From positions 1 to 40,097 of the IMG/VR virus record IMGVR_UViG_3300013094_000120: 40,097 nucleotides of DNA; one strand, 5' to 3'. Shown piece after piece: positions 7,846 through 16,200 of the stretch; the stretch's first letter is position 1, and each line of letters begins with the position of its first letter. The DNA is from a virus. The notes under the pieces are model-generated. The model had not been told where the DNA came from. It ran no database searches and saw only the letters and a list, made by a program, of their open reading frames with translations. Both the position numbers and the translations under genes were made by a program.

Positions 7846-8187
7846 TTATGCCGGTGGAGGGCCGCTTTTTTCCAATGTGGGTTGCCAAACTGCATCTGGA
7901 TGCTCTGGAAACTTTACTTGGAATGGTTGTAAGTCTGCTGCTTGAGAATCCTTAATGATATCACGTAGTTGTTGTTTGTACAGTCTATAAGCTGCAATCA
8001 TAGCAGGTGGACTGTCAAAATTATAACTGTTTTCTACAATGTGTAATTCAGCATCTCTTTTCATTCTCACATCATCCCAAGTCATTTGGGAGTTAGTTTC
8101 ATGAGCCGCTTGAATATGCGGTTCATCTATGTGACTTGGATCACTTAGTACGGGTGTAAATTGATTTGGTTGTTGAATTTCAGCCAT
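7846..8187 (-). CDS. Small tail-assembly-chaperone-like protein
   Basis: A 113-residue acidic protein. Residues 35-101 follow the pattern of phage tail assembly chaperone domains (Phage_tail_APC type): TWDDVRMKRDAEL, a central IAAYRLYKQQLRDI helix, and a proline-rich FPEHPDAVWQP end. The same pattern occurs at residues 121-187 of the 337-residue protein at 9175-10188. Such proteins help fold or trimerise tail fibres or tail tips and are often next to them, as here with the glycine-rich adhesin candidates. AAGGAAT seven bases upstream is the ribosome binding site. It is the last gene before the two hairpin elements and the enzyme operon. The assignment rests on a pattern match by eye, so it is moderate. 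Confidence 0.5.
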   Translation of the reverse strand: MAEIQQPNQFTPVLSDPSHIDEPHIQAAHETNSQMTWDDVRMKRDAELHIVENSYNFDSPPAMIAAYRLYKQQLRDIIKDSQAADLQPFQVKFPEHPDAVWQPTLEKSGPPPA

Positions 8188-8196
8188 TTTTATTCC

Positions 8197-9162
8197 TTAG
8201 TAAGTAATACGAACGTAGCCTGGGGCACCGTGGCCACCTGAACTACCTGAACAGCAGCAACCAGATTTTACACCAGCTGCACCGCCACCGCCTGGGAAGT
8301 TACCATTTGTTCCTGGATATTCACGACCACAGCATAGCCAACCAGTCGAAGTTGAACATGTGTACCAGCCTGAACTAGGTACGTTAAATGCACAATAGCC
8401 TGTAGCTACACCAGCAATACCGTTTGAGTTAGTACAACCGGTATTAAATGCATAATAGAACCAGCAGTTACAGTCTGCGTTCCATTGCTGAGGGCTTGAA
8501 CCCCAACCGCTAGCAGCACCCCAGTTCATCTGTTGTGAACACTGTCCATCACAGCCCCAGCTCATAGCAACGCCTGGACCGATGGCAAGATCTCTAGTAC
8601 CTTGGTTGAACGTGGTAAATGCACCGCATGCTGTTTGTGTGGCATCTAGCAATGGACTACCGCCGCAACCATAGTATACGCAACCACAGCTTTCATAGCA
8701 CTGTGAATAACCAATGAGTCCACCGCTAGCATCTACTAAAATTGTACCGTTACAAGCTACATATGAACAGGCACCCTGACCACCGCAACAGCAATAACTG
8801 GCTGTGGATTCATTACCAGCGCCACCACGCCCGCCTGCACCTGCACATAGAGTCAGTGTAACACCTGGTGTCACAGGAAGTGTGTATTTACCATAAGTTG
8901 CACCACCGCCACCTGGGTGTGTGCCGCAGCACTCACCACCTGATCCTGCACCACCACCGCCACCTGCACCCCACAATTCTACTTGAATCTGTGTAACGCC
9001 GGTTGGTACGACCCATGCACAACAGCAACCTGCAGGGACATAAGAACCCTGGTTACATGCGCAAAAGTTTTCCATAGCATCTCTGGTTGCACTGCAACCA
9101 AAAACTTCTTGAGTACGGAATCGTTTAGTTACTGCTTTACATAGTGTATATACGCCTGGCAT
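8197..9162 (-). CDS. Glycine- and cysteine-rich tail-fibre adhesin candidate 1
   Basis: A 321-residue protein built around a glycine-rich domain like those of phage tail-fibre tips (Gly_rich_2 type). A WVVPTGVTQIQVELWGAGG strand-turn near 50-69 leads into polyglycine runs, then PGVTLTLCAGAGGRGG, more glycine loops, and a C-terminal GHGAPGYVRITY that ends the protein as in its two paralogues. It has about 32 cysteines (10%), often in runs of two or three at the edges of glycine runs. The first 45 residues differ from the paralogues (CKAVTKRFRTQEVFG). AAGGAGC precedes the start. Polyglycine sandwiches are known in S16-type gp38 receptor binders; the cysteines are unusual and might form disulfides or bind metal. 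It sits between the two chaperone-like genes. A receptor-binding role is inferred. Confidence 0.65.
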   Translation of the reverse strand: MPGVYTLCKAVTKRFRTQEVFGCSATRDAMENFCACNQGSYVPAGCCCAWVVPTGVTQIQVELWGAGGGGGAGSGGECCGTHPGGGGATYGKYTLPVTPGVTLTLCAGAGGRGGAGNESTASYCCCGGQGACSYVACNGTILVDASGGLIGYSQCYESCGCVYYGCGGSPLLDATQTACGAFTTFNQGTRDLAIGPGVAMSWGCDGQCSQQMNWGAASGWGSSPQQWNADCNCWFYYAFNTGCTNSNGIAGVATGYCAFNVPSSGWYTCSTSTGWLCCGREYPGTNGNFPGGGGAAGVKSGCCCSGSSGGHGAPGYVRITY

Positions 9163-9174
9163 TTAAATCGCTCC

Positions 9175-10188
9175 TTATGAACCACTAGGTGTTGATGAAT
9201 TTGTTGATATATCTGTGTTAAGAGGTACACCTGATATTGGGTTAGCTGGATTAGACGTTGTGTTGGCCTTATTACTTGGCTCACCTAACACATTGGTATT
9301 CAAAGCCTGCTGTGCTACAATATTAGCTGGGTCACCTGCGTGTACGATTTGATTGCTTGGTGCAATGCTCTGTGCTGGAACACCTTTGCAATCAGCAACT
9401 TCTTGACGAATTTGAGCAACCAACTCCATTAAATGTGTTGGATCATCATCAACCCCGCCTGCTGAACCACTAGCTCTCGGACCGTACTTGGCAAAGTTTG
9501 CTGGACGATGTAGAATGACAGTATTATCAGGTACTACTGATATCGGATGTCCTGATTCTGTTGTTGCCGATTGAGCAGTATTTATTGGGTTAGGATCAAC
9601 CGCGTGTTCATTTACGCTGCGAGCACTTGTTGGATATGGAGGAAGTGGCCAATGTACTGTACCAGGTGTACGACCATTGGCTTTTTCATTATCAACTAGT
9701 TGACGTAGTTGTTCACGATAAAACAACCACTCTGAACGCAATGGCTCAGGAGTGTCAATATTAAAGAAACTATCTGATCCGCTCAACATGGCGTTACGTG
9801 CATTTTTTACATCATCCCATGTTGGTGCTGGGGTTTGTACAAATACAAATTTTTCTGTGGCCCAGTCATAGCGTGACATAGGTATATCAAGGTGAGTTAA
9901 TGCCCAATCACTTGGATTATTTGTAGGATCGATAGAACCTGGATCAACAAATACCTTCCATGCATCAGAACCACGGTCTACTTCTACATAAACACGATGT
10001 GGACCTACTACTTCTTCGTAGTTATGATCTTGAGGAATGTGACTTTCTAAAAAGACACCGTGATCAATATATCCTGGATTAGGACTATCTGCAGCCCATA
10101 TTAACAAGAACACTTTTTGTGTTTGACTTGTAATTTCATTTTGTGCTGCTGGTATTGCTACCGCAGAGTTAGTTGTGTTTTCAGCCAT
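9175..10188 (-). CDS. Tail-associated protein with chaperone-like domain
   Basis: A 337-residue protein in three parts. Residues 22-118 form a beta-rich domain of unknown family (KVFLLIWAAD, HRVYVEVDRG, WKVFVDPG). Residues 121-187 repeat the pattern of the 113-residue neighbour: TWDDVKNARNAML, FYREQLRQLVDN and WPLPPYP, typical of tail assembly chaperone domains. The last 150 residues are a low-complexity tail rich in N, S, T, P and A, likely disordered. AAGGAAAA precedes the start. It lies between two glycine- and cysteine-rich adhesin candidates, so it may assist their folding or be a virion part carrying the same interaction domain. The fusion makes a pure chaperone role less certain. Confidence 0.5.
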   Translation of the reverse strand: MAENTTNSAVAIPAAQNEITSQTQKVFLLIWAADSPNPGYIDHGVFLESHIPQDHNYEEVVGPHRVYVEVDRGSDAWKVFVDPGSIDPTNNPSDWALTHLDIPMSRYDWATEKFVFVQTPAPTWDDVKNARNAMLSGSDSFFNIDTPEPLRSEWLFYREQLRQLVDNEKANGRTPGTVHWPLPPYPTSARSVNEHAVDPNPINTAQSATTESGHPISVVPDNTVILHRPANFAKYGPRASGSAGGVDDDPTHLMELVAQIRQEVADCKGVPAQSIAPSNQIVHAGDPANIVAQQALNTNVLGEPSNKANTTSNPANPISGVPLNTDISTNSSTPSGS

Positions 10189-10204
10189 TTTTAATTTTCC
10201 TTAA

Positions 10205-11071
10205 TTACATCCAAATTCTTACTAGTCCTGGGGCGCCATCGCCACCGCAGGAACATACATTACAGCAGCAGCTTACTGCGCCGCCAGTGCCACCGCCGCC
10301 TGGGAACATGCCGGTAAATCCGCAAATACCAGCCGAACGATCCCAACCGTTATTCCAAGGAATATATCCTGTACCAAATATGTATGTGCAGGCCGCATAG
10401 CCCATGAATATCTTTTTACCACCCATTGGAGAACCGCCGCCCCATGTCATGAATCGACAGTTATAACTACTTGAGTCTGATCTCCAGCTTCCGCCATCTT
10501 CGCCGCGAACGTTAAGTACGCCGCCAAACGCACATGCACCGTTGGCGCTTGTATAACCACCTGATGCGTTGTTGCATCGACTTTCACCACCATATCCGCC
10601 TTCTGCACAGAAGTTACTTAGGCCGTAGCCTGTAATAAAGGTGCAACCACCGCGGCAACCGCAACAGCATAAATTGTTGTTAGCCCAGTTACTTGACCCC
10701 TTACCACCGCCAGGACCACCATAGCCTACACAGATAGTGTATTGGCAACCTGGCACAGTATTAATAGTACCAGAGCGACTATATCCGCCGCCGCCTCCAC
10801 CCCATCCTGTTGTACAGCATGAGCAGCCTGCAGATGTGCCTCCGCCGCCACCTCCACCCCAAATTTCAAAAGTAACAGAGCAAACACCTTGAGGCACTGT
10901 CCAAAGCGCACAGTAACCGGTTGATCCACTTCCTTGGTAGTTACTGCCTGGGGAACCAATATCTTGGCAACCACCAGAACCACCTGTAAATTGTACTAGA
11001 CAAGTACCAGATCCATAATAGGTACCGGTACTATTGTCAACTGTTATTGCTTGTGTAATATAACGTGGCAT
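10205..11071 (-). CDS. Glycine- and cysteine-rich tail-fibre adhesin candidate 2
   Basis: A 288-residue paralogue of the proteins at 8197-9162 and 11081-11971. It starts MPRYITQAITVDN, has the WTVPQGVCSVTFEIWGGGG strand and turn near 57-75, PGCQYTICVGYGGPGGG near 106-122, a TFITGYGLSNFC segment shared closely with candidate 3, several glycine loops with large variable insertions, and the closing GDGAPGLVRIWM. About 25 cysteines are present (near 9%), with a CCCNVCSC cluster close to the end. AAGGAG precedes the start, and the next gene upstream ends ten bases away. The core suggests a polyglycine sandwich at a fibre tip; the loops would be the receptor-contacting parts. That role is inferred from family and context. 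Confidence 0.65.
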   Translation of the reverse strand: MPRYITQAITVDNSTGTYYGSGTCLVQFTGGSGGCQDIGSPGSNYQGSGSTGYCALWTVPQGVCSVTFEIWGGGGGGGTSAGCSCCTTGWGGGGGGYSRSGTINTVPGCQYTICVGYGGPGGGKGSSNWANNNLCCCGCRGGCTFITGYGLSNFCAEGGYGGESRCNNASGGYTSANGACAFGGVLNVRGEDGGSWRSDSSSYNCRFMTWGGGSPMGGKKIFMGYAACTYIFGTGYIPWNNGWDRSAGICGFTGMFPGGGGTGGAVSCCCNVCSCGGDGAPGLVRIWM

Positions 11072-11080
11072 TTTTTCTCC

Positions 11081-11971
11081 TTAGTACCAAATCTTAACTA
11101 AACCGGGAGCTCCAAAGCCACCGCAATTACAACATGAGCAGTTATCAACGTTGGCCATAGCTGAACCACCGCCTCCTGGAGTGAAACCAGCTTGACTTGG
11201 CCAATAACCACGACAGCAGTTCATCCAACCGCGATATCCGCCCTGCCCGCCACCTGGGCCACCTGCATTACCACCGTAACTCTCTGAACGGCAACCGCTT
11301 GATGAACAACCAAGGCTTGTGCCGCCCATACCGCGTGTTACTACTGCACAACCACCTGGGTTTGGTGCACCGCCTCCACTGGTAATACCCGGAAGGATTC
11401 CAGTTGCTAGACCGCAACCGTAGTTACATTGATTAGTTCCGTTGCATGAAAAATATGTATTACAACCTGCACAACCACCACACCCTGGTGTTACACAGAA
11501 GTTATTTAAATTGTAGCCAGTAACATATGTAAGGCCGCCGGAGCAACCACATGCTACACTAACGCCCGGTTGACTATTGCCACCCGCACCGTCTTGGCAC
11601 ACTGCTCCCCACCATGCTTGACCGCCGCCACCTACACAAACAGTGTATTGACATCCAGGTGCCGTTGGCACTGTGATACTGGCATAACCACCACCACCAC
11701 CTCCAGGTGTTGCTTGACAGCAGCAGCAGTCACCTGCACCACCACCACCTCCACCTGCACCCCATGCTTCAACAACAATACTGTTTACACCCTCAGGTAC
11801 AGTAAATTCATAGCAACAGCTAGCACAAGCACAGTAGCTCGGATATCCTAAGCCGCCGGTAAATGCGCAAACACGTCGCTGACGACAAATAGTTTGTCCA
11901 GCGGATGTGATTGTAGAATCGTCGACGTAATAGACGTCTGTTCTGTTTGGTAAGTCTTGATAGCGACCCAT
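11081..11971 (-). CDS. Glycine- and cysteine-rich tail-fibre adhesin candidate 3
   Basis: A 296-residue paralogue of the two preceding adhesin candidates. It shows FTVPEGVNSIVVEAWGAGG near 55-73, a GDCCCCQ run, PGCQYTVCVGGGGQ near 104-117, TYVTGYNLNNFC near 147-158, multiple glycine loops, and the terminal GFGAPGLVKIWY. I count 31 cysteines (over 10%), which is extreme for a virion protein. The first 45 residues are a distinct N-terminal piece that probably anchors the protein to a fibre. GGAGG before the start is the strongest ribosome binding site of the three. It is the first of the cluster to be transcribed on this strand, directly after the small beta-rich protein at 11973-12308. Confidence 0.65.
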   Translation of the reverse strand: MGRYQDLPNRTDVYYVDDSTITSAGQTICRQRRVCAFTGGLGYPSYCACASCCYEFTVPEGVNSIVVEAWGAGGGGGGAGDCCCCQATPGGGGGGYASITVPTAPGCQYTVCVGGGGQAWWGAVCQDGAGGNSQPGVSVACGCSGGLTYVTGYNLNNFCVTPGCGGCAGCNTYFSCNGTNQCNYGCGLATGILPGITSGGGAPNPGGCAVVTRGMGGTSLGCSSSGCRSESYGGNAGGPGGGQGGYRGWMNCCRGYWPSQAGFTPGGGGSAMANVDNCSCCNCGGFGAPGLVKIWY

Positions 11972-11972
11972 A

Positions 11973-12308
11973 TTATACTGCCTCCGTAATTCCCCAGGCT
12001 ACTACGTTAGTAGAGCTTGCGTTTGCTGATGCAAGTAGGCTGTATCCTGGCGGAACAATAATACCTGTTCTTTCAAGAACACCGTATGCAGCGATAAGTG
12101 CGTTATATTCAACGTATTCACCTGCTGATGGTGAACTTGCGCTGGTACTTAGTGCTAGGTTGACCCTGGTATCAGCGTTTGCCTGGTTGGCAAAGTTTAC
12201 GGTAATTACCGAATTTACACCGGAACCACTACCGTTGGTAGTTACTACGGTATATGTAGATAGCGAACCGTTTAGGGCGGATGCTACGAATCTAGTTGCT
12301 GTTGTCAT
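11973..12308 (-). CDS. Small beta-rich virion protein (ERTG family)
   Basis: A 111-residue protein with alternating strands and no charged core. It is a paralogue of the 107-residue protein at 12929-13252: both have TVNF/VSFTN strands, L-A-STS-SSP, E-x-L/I then a GVLERTG or GVFERTG turn, a G-Y/K-x-LL/VLV-A-x-A strand and a final WGI/YGI-E. The pattern is that of a small beta-sandwich often found beside fibre genes in T4-like marine phages. GGAGAAA lies seven bases before the ATG, and a CATAAATA late-promoter-like element lies just upstream at 12325-12332. Precise role unknown; a fibre joint or surface decoration is possible. Confidence 0.65.
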   Translation of the reverse strand: MTTATRFVASALNGSLSTYTVVTTNGSGSGVNSVITVNFANQANADTRVNLALSTSASSPSAGEYVEYNALIAAYGVLERTGIIVPPGYSLLASANASSTNVVAWGITEAV

Positions 12309-12324
12309 TTAATTTCTCCATGCT

Positions 12325-12332
12325 TATTTATG
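12325..12332 (-). promoter_or_regulatory. Late-promoter-like element CATAAATA
   Basis: On the - strand GCATAAATAAGC matches the T4-type late -10 element TATAAATA in seven of eight places. It lies in a true gap between genes, 16 bases before the ATG of the 111-residue gene at 12308. The implied leader is very short but still holds the GGAGAAA ribosome binding site. Confidence 0.5.
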
Positions 12333-12342
12333 CTATTATTAA

Positions 12343-12912
12343 TTACCATGATCTTGCCCAATATGCTGAAGTAGTAAGCAGACTGTTTACATAGGTTAAA
12401 TTGGGTACTGCTGTTGATGTACTGGCTATACCAAGTTTTGGATAAGGAACTGTTACGTTATAACTAGCGCCGGATGATGATAAGGCCAAGTTACCAGCTG
12501 CTGTAATAGTCAATTGCTGTGTGCCGCTTGTACTGATTGTGGCAGCAGCACTATGGCTTACTAAACCAATAGTAGCATAGGTAATTGCTGCTGGGCCTCC
12601 AGTGCCTACAATGACAGTATATCCGTTAACTCCGTCTGCAATAACCTGCATAGTTTGCAGAGTTTGCACTGTAATAGTACTTGAACCTGTTCCAGTAAAA
12701 GTACCAGTGGGTGTAGACAACGTTACAGAACTTGCACTAGCATTATAAAATGTTAGAATAGTACCATAAAATGACAATGGTGCTGGTAGGGTAATTACAA
12801 CACCACTACCGGTACCTGATGGGATATAGTTGTACAATCCTTGCGCAGGGGCAGTAAGTGTAGTACTGGTTGTTATACTATTAACTAAGACGGGGGTTAC
12901 GTAACGTGCCAT
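12343..12912 (-). CDS. Beta-rich virion protein, unknown
   Basis: A 189-residue protein rich in T, S, V and G, nearly without charge. The start MARYVTPVLVNS resembles the first residues of adhesin candidate 2 (MPRYITQAITVDN), hinting at a shared attachment segment. The middle has regularly spaced strands (GVVITLPAPLSFYGTILTFYN, SVTLSTPTGTF) like the polar-threonine fibres of T4-like phages, and the end has a YPKLGIASTS turn and a short LLTTSAYWARSW tail. AAGG with a spacing of about 14 bases is a weak ribosome binding site. No family is recognised; position among fibre genes suggests a fibre-related structural part. Confidence 0.55.
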   Translation of the reverse strand: MARYVTPVLVNSITTSTTLTAPAQGLYNYIPSGTGSGVVITLPAPLSFYGTILTFYNASASSVTLSTPTGTFTGTGSSTITVQTLQTMQVIADGVNGYTVIVGTGGPAAITYATIGLVSHSAAATISTSGTQQLTITAAGNLALSSSGASYNVTVPYPKLGIASTSTAVPNLTYVNSLLTTSAYWARSW

Positions 12913-12928
12913 TTTTTAATCTACCTTA

Positions 12929-13252
12929 TTATGATGTAGAGGTTTCAATACCATAGACGTTAACGTTAACTACGCTATTTGTCGATGCTTTCACTAGTAC
13001 ATATTTCCCTGCATCTGCCACTAGGCCAGTTCTTTCAAAAACACCGTTTGGAATAACGGTTGTTAAAATTTCAAAAACTTCGTTAGTTTGAGGGCTAGAA
13101 CTTGATGTACTAATTGCCAAAGATATAGTCACTGCTGTTGTATTAGTGTTAGTAAAACTAACGTTAAACACAGAGTAAGTTGCCGGTGGAACACGATACG
13201 CCGATGCGTAACTCGTTGTTGCCTGGGTTGTTCCGAGGATTCCTGTTGCCAT
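12929..13252 (-). CDS. Small beta-rich virion protein (ERTG family)
   Basis: A 107-residue paralogue of the protein at 11973-12308, sharing the GVFERTGLV turn near residues 71-79, the ISTSSSSP segment and the ending VNVYGIE. It looks like a single small beta-sandwich. GGAGAAA precedes the ATG. It follows the 3513-residue giant gene with a gap of 17 bases, so both are probably on one transcript. Similar small domains are seen at 38502-38855 and in the second half of the protein at 33650-34216, making a small family in this window. Role unknown; likely structural. Confidence 0.65.
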   Translation of the reverse strand: MATGILGTTQATTSYASAYRVPPATYSVFNVSFTNTNTTAVTISLAISTSSSSPQTNEVFEILTTVIPNGVFERTGLVADAGKYVLVKASTNSVVNVNVYGIETSTS

Positions 13253-13269
13253 TTTTTATTTCTCCAATT

Positions 13270-16200
13270 TTAATGTTGCCCGAAGAATACAAGGGCAACG
13301 GGCGAACCGTCAATACCACCTGTAAACGTCATTTTTGCATCTACTAATATACTGCCGCCAGTTGTGTTGAAAATTGTATTATTTGCAATTTCAATTTGAC
13401 CGGCCGTTAGTGTATTTACGTTCAATGTACTAGATCCACCACCAATTTGGGCTGTAATAAAGCTCTTAATAGCCTTTTGTGTTGGTAAAATGTTATCACT
13501 GTTAGCTGTGAAGTATGGATCTGTACTAAATTGTGTAATTGTAGCTGATCCAACACCTAGGTTAATTTGTCCCAGTGTCAAGCTCTGCAAACCAGCCAAG
13601 TTAAACGCACTAGCGTTCAATGTAGCAGTACCAGTTGCCTGTTGTACACCAAAATATCCACCAACGCTAAAGTTACCATCTTGGTCAGTACTTGTAAAGA
13701 ACACACGTCCACCTGCTGTAGCAGCTTCTTGCTGGCTTTGTACAGCAGTAGAAGCGTTAACATATGGATAGTTTGTGGCAGTAAAGTTACCTGTACCGAT
13801 ATACAAGAAGTCATGTCCTGTTAAACGTACCTGACTATACTTCAAATTAGTAGTAATCAATGTGCTGCCAGCTGGAGCATTGTATGCTGTTAGTGGAGGA
13901 CTAATCTGGAACTGTGCAGAATATGCTCCTGCAATACCTAACTGATTAGTAATCGCTACTAGTTTATACCAAGTATTTGGATTAGTACCAACATAAATTA
14001 ATGTTGCTGTGCCATCTGATGCTGTGCCGCTAGTAAAGCTAGGTGCTGTAGTACCAGTTGTACCTGCTGCTGTTACTTTATAAACGTTGTAGTAATATGT
14101 TGTTACTCCGGATACTGTAGTAATAGTTGTAGCAATTAGCTGTACACCAACTGATACAGGAGTGCTTGGTGTCCATGTAGTTCCTGCGTAGATAGTACCA
14201 AACTGTAAGTTTGCACCTGCACTTGGTAAACTAAACACATTGTTTACGTTAATGTAACCACTGTTCTGATAGATATCAGCAGCACCGTCACCGCTGGCCT
14301 GATAATAGCCACCACCTGTGCTTGATGTTGCTGTAGTATTAGCAGTACCACGAGTAATAAATGTTGGATTACCTAGCGCACCTACACCAGTACGTACACG
14401 ATATAGTGCAGCAGTATTATGGTTAGGATCAGTTAGTGTGCTTGATGGTCCAGCTGTATAAATCATTGTTGCACCAGGTGTAACTGTATTTAAACTCACT
14501 GGAGTGCTGCTGCCAGCTGTAGCAGTAACCTTGAACTGAGTTGTAGTTACTGTTGAGCCAATTACATAGTAAGTTACGTTAGTGCTGACACCACCGTAAC
14601 TGGCGCTAAATTCAATCGGTTGATTGTTAGCTGAACTTGTGCTCAAGTTAGTTGTATCATCAACTGTGAACAAGTTGCTGCTAGATCCAGTGATCGCAAG
14701 TACGTTACCTTTTGGATATCCGCTACCTGGCTCAACCAGTCGAATCTCTGTAACTGCATTGCTGGCCACTTTTACACGACCTAATGCTGTTGCACCAGTA
14801 CGTATGCTAGCACCTACTGTTCCGCTAGTTGCAGATACCGCAGCAAATATTGGTTGAGCACCTAGTGTAGTTGTGCTTACACCGGTAACAGTACCAGCGA
14901 CAGATTGTGCAGCGGTAGTTGTATTGGCATAACTTACACTGGTTGTAGAACAACTAGTTACAGTATAGGTACCATTATAGCCACTAGGTGTAACTCCTGC
15001 TACAATAATGCTCTGTCCAACTGCATATGGAGCCACTGTTTGAGCGTTAAACGAAATTGTTGCTATTGAGCCTGTGCCAGTAGTACCCGAAGTGACTACA
15101 GTTGTAGTGCTTGGGTTACCAAATGCTAGGCCAGTCCAGTTAGAACTACTTGGCATTACTTGATCGTTCCAAGTTACTCCATCTACGCTGGTTGCGCAAA
15201 TATTTGTACCTGTGGCAATTGCCATGAATAGACCTTCACCATAGACAACCTTTTTCCAGGTTGAAATTGTAGGATCAAGTCCAGCTGGGCTTGCAATCCA
15301 TACTGTGCCATAGTTAGTATTTCCAGAACCTTGGTTAATTGTATATGCTACGCTGCCGTTAGCTGCAATAGCCACAAAGCGTCCATTACCCCATGCTAAA
15401 CTTACCCAGTTTGTTGAACTTGGAAGATTTCCACCTTGTGTCCAAGCTACTGAGTTAGTTGAGTAACTGGTAATGTTTCCACCACCACCGTTAATGGCCA
15501 TAAAGTAGCCGCCACCAAATGCCACAGCTGAATAGTAACCTGTGCTTAGTCCAGTAATGCCTCGACTAATCCATGCACTTGTTGGTTGGGTAGCAGTTAC
15601 ACAAGTTGCTGTGCCGCTGGCTCCGCCAACTGCTACCAAAACTCCATTACCCCATGTAAGAGAATACAGATTTGAGAAGTTGGTTGAGGCGCCAGCTGTC
15701 CAAGTTGTGCCACCATTAGTACTGTATGCGGATACCGCACTATTGCCTGAAATAGCCCAGAAACCATTATAGTATGTACTAGTTAGATTTGTACCGTCAG
15801 TAATAGTAACAGTCGGAGTAAACGTGTAACCATATCCAGGTTGTACCAGTGTGTAAACTGCTGCACCATTATTAGTTAGTGCTACTGTAGCAGTTGCTAG
15901 TGTACCTACATAGGTTAAAGTCACTGTACCATTAGATTGATTACTTGCACCCGATGGAGATGAAGAACCTAATGTTGTACCACCCGATGCTTGATAGTAA
16001 TAAGTGACAAATGTTATGTTATTATAGTAGGAAACATAACTGCCGTTAGCTGCTGTACCTCCACTTGACCATGCTGTTGCTGTAAATGGTGCTTGTATGG
16101 TTACTACAGGAGCTACTTGATATCCTGATCCCCATGTTATTGGGTTGATAGAAGTTACAATGCCAGTTGATGCTACTACTGTTGGTGCTGATGAATAACC

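Noticed and set aside
10726-10983. An 85-codon open frame on the - strand inside adhesin candidate 2
   Set aside because: It is another frame of a glycine-rich gene, where stops are rare; the protein looks like a shifted reading of glycine codons and has no start signal.
11570-11851. Open frame on the + strand rich in T and C opposite adhesin candidate 3
   Set aside because: Shadow of the glycine- and cysteine-rich gene, with low-complexity content and no ribosome binding site.
13490-13824. Overlapping open frames on the + strand opposite giant protein A
   Set aside because: The opposite strand encodes a conserved C-terminal domain shared with protein B, so these are antisense shadows.
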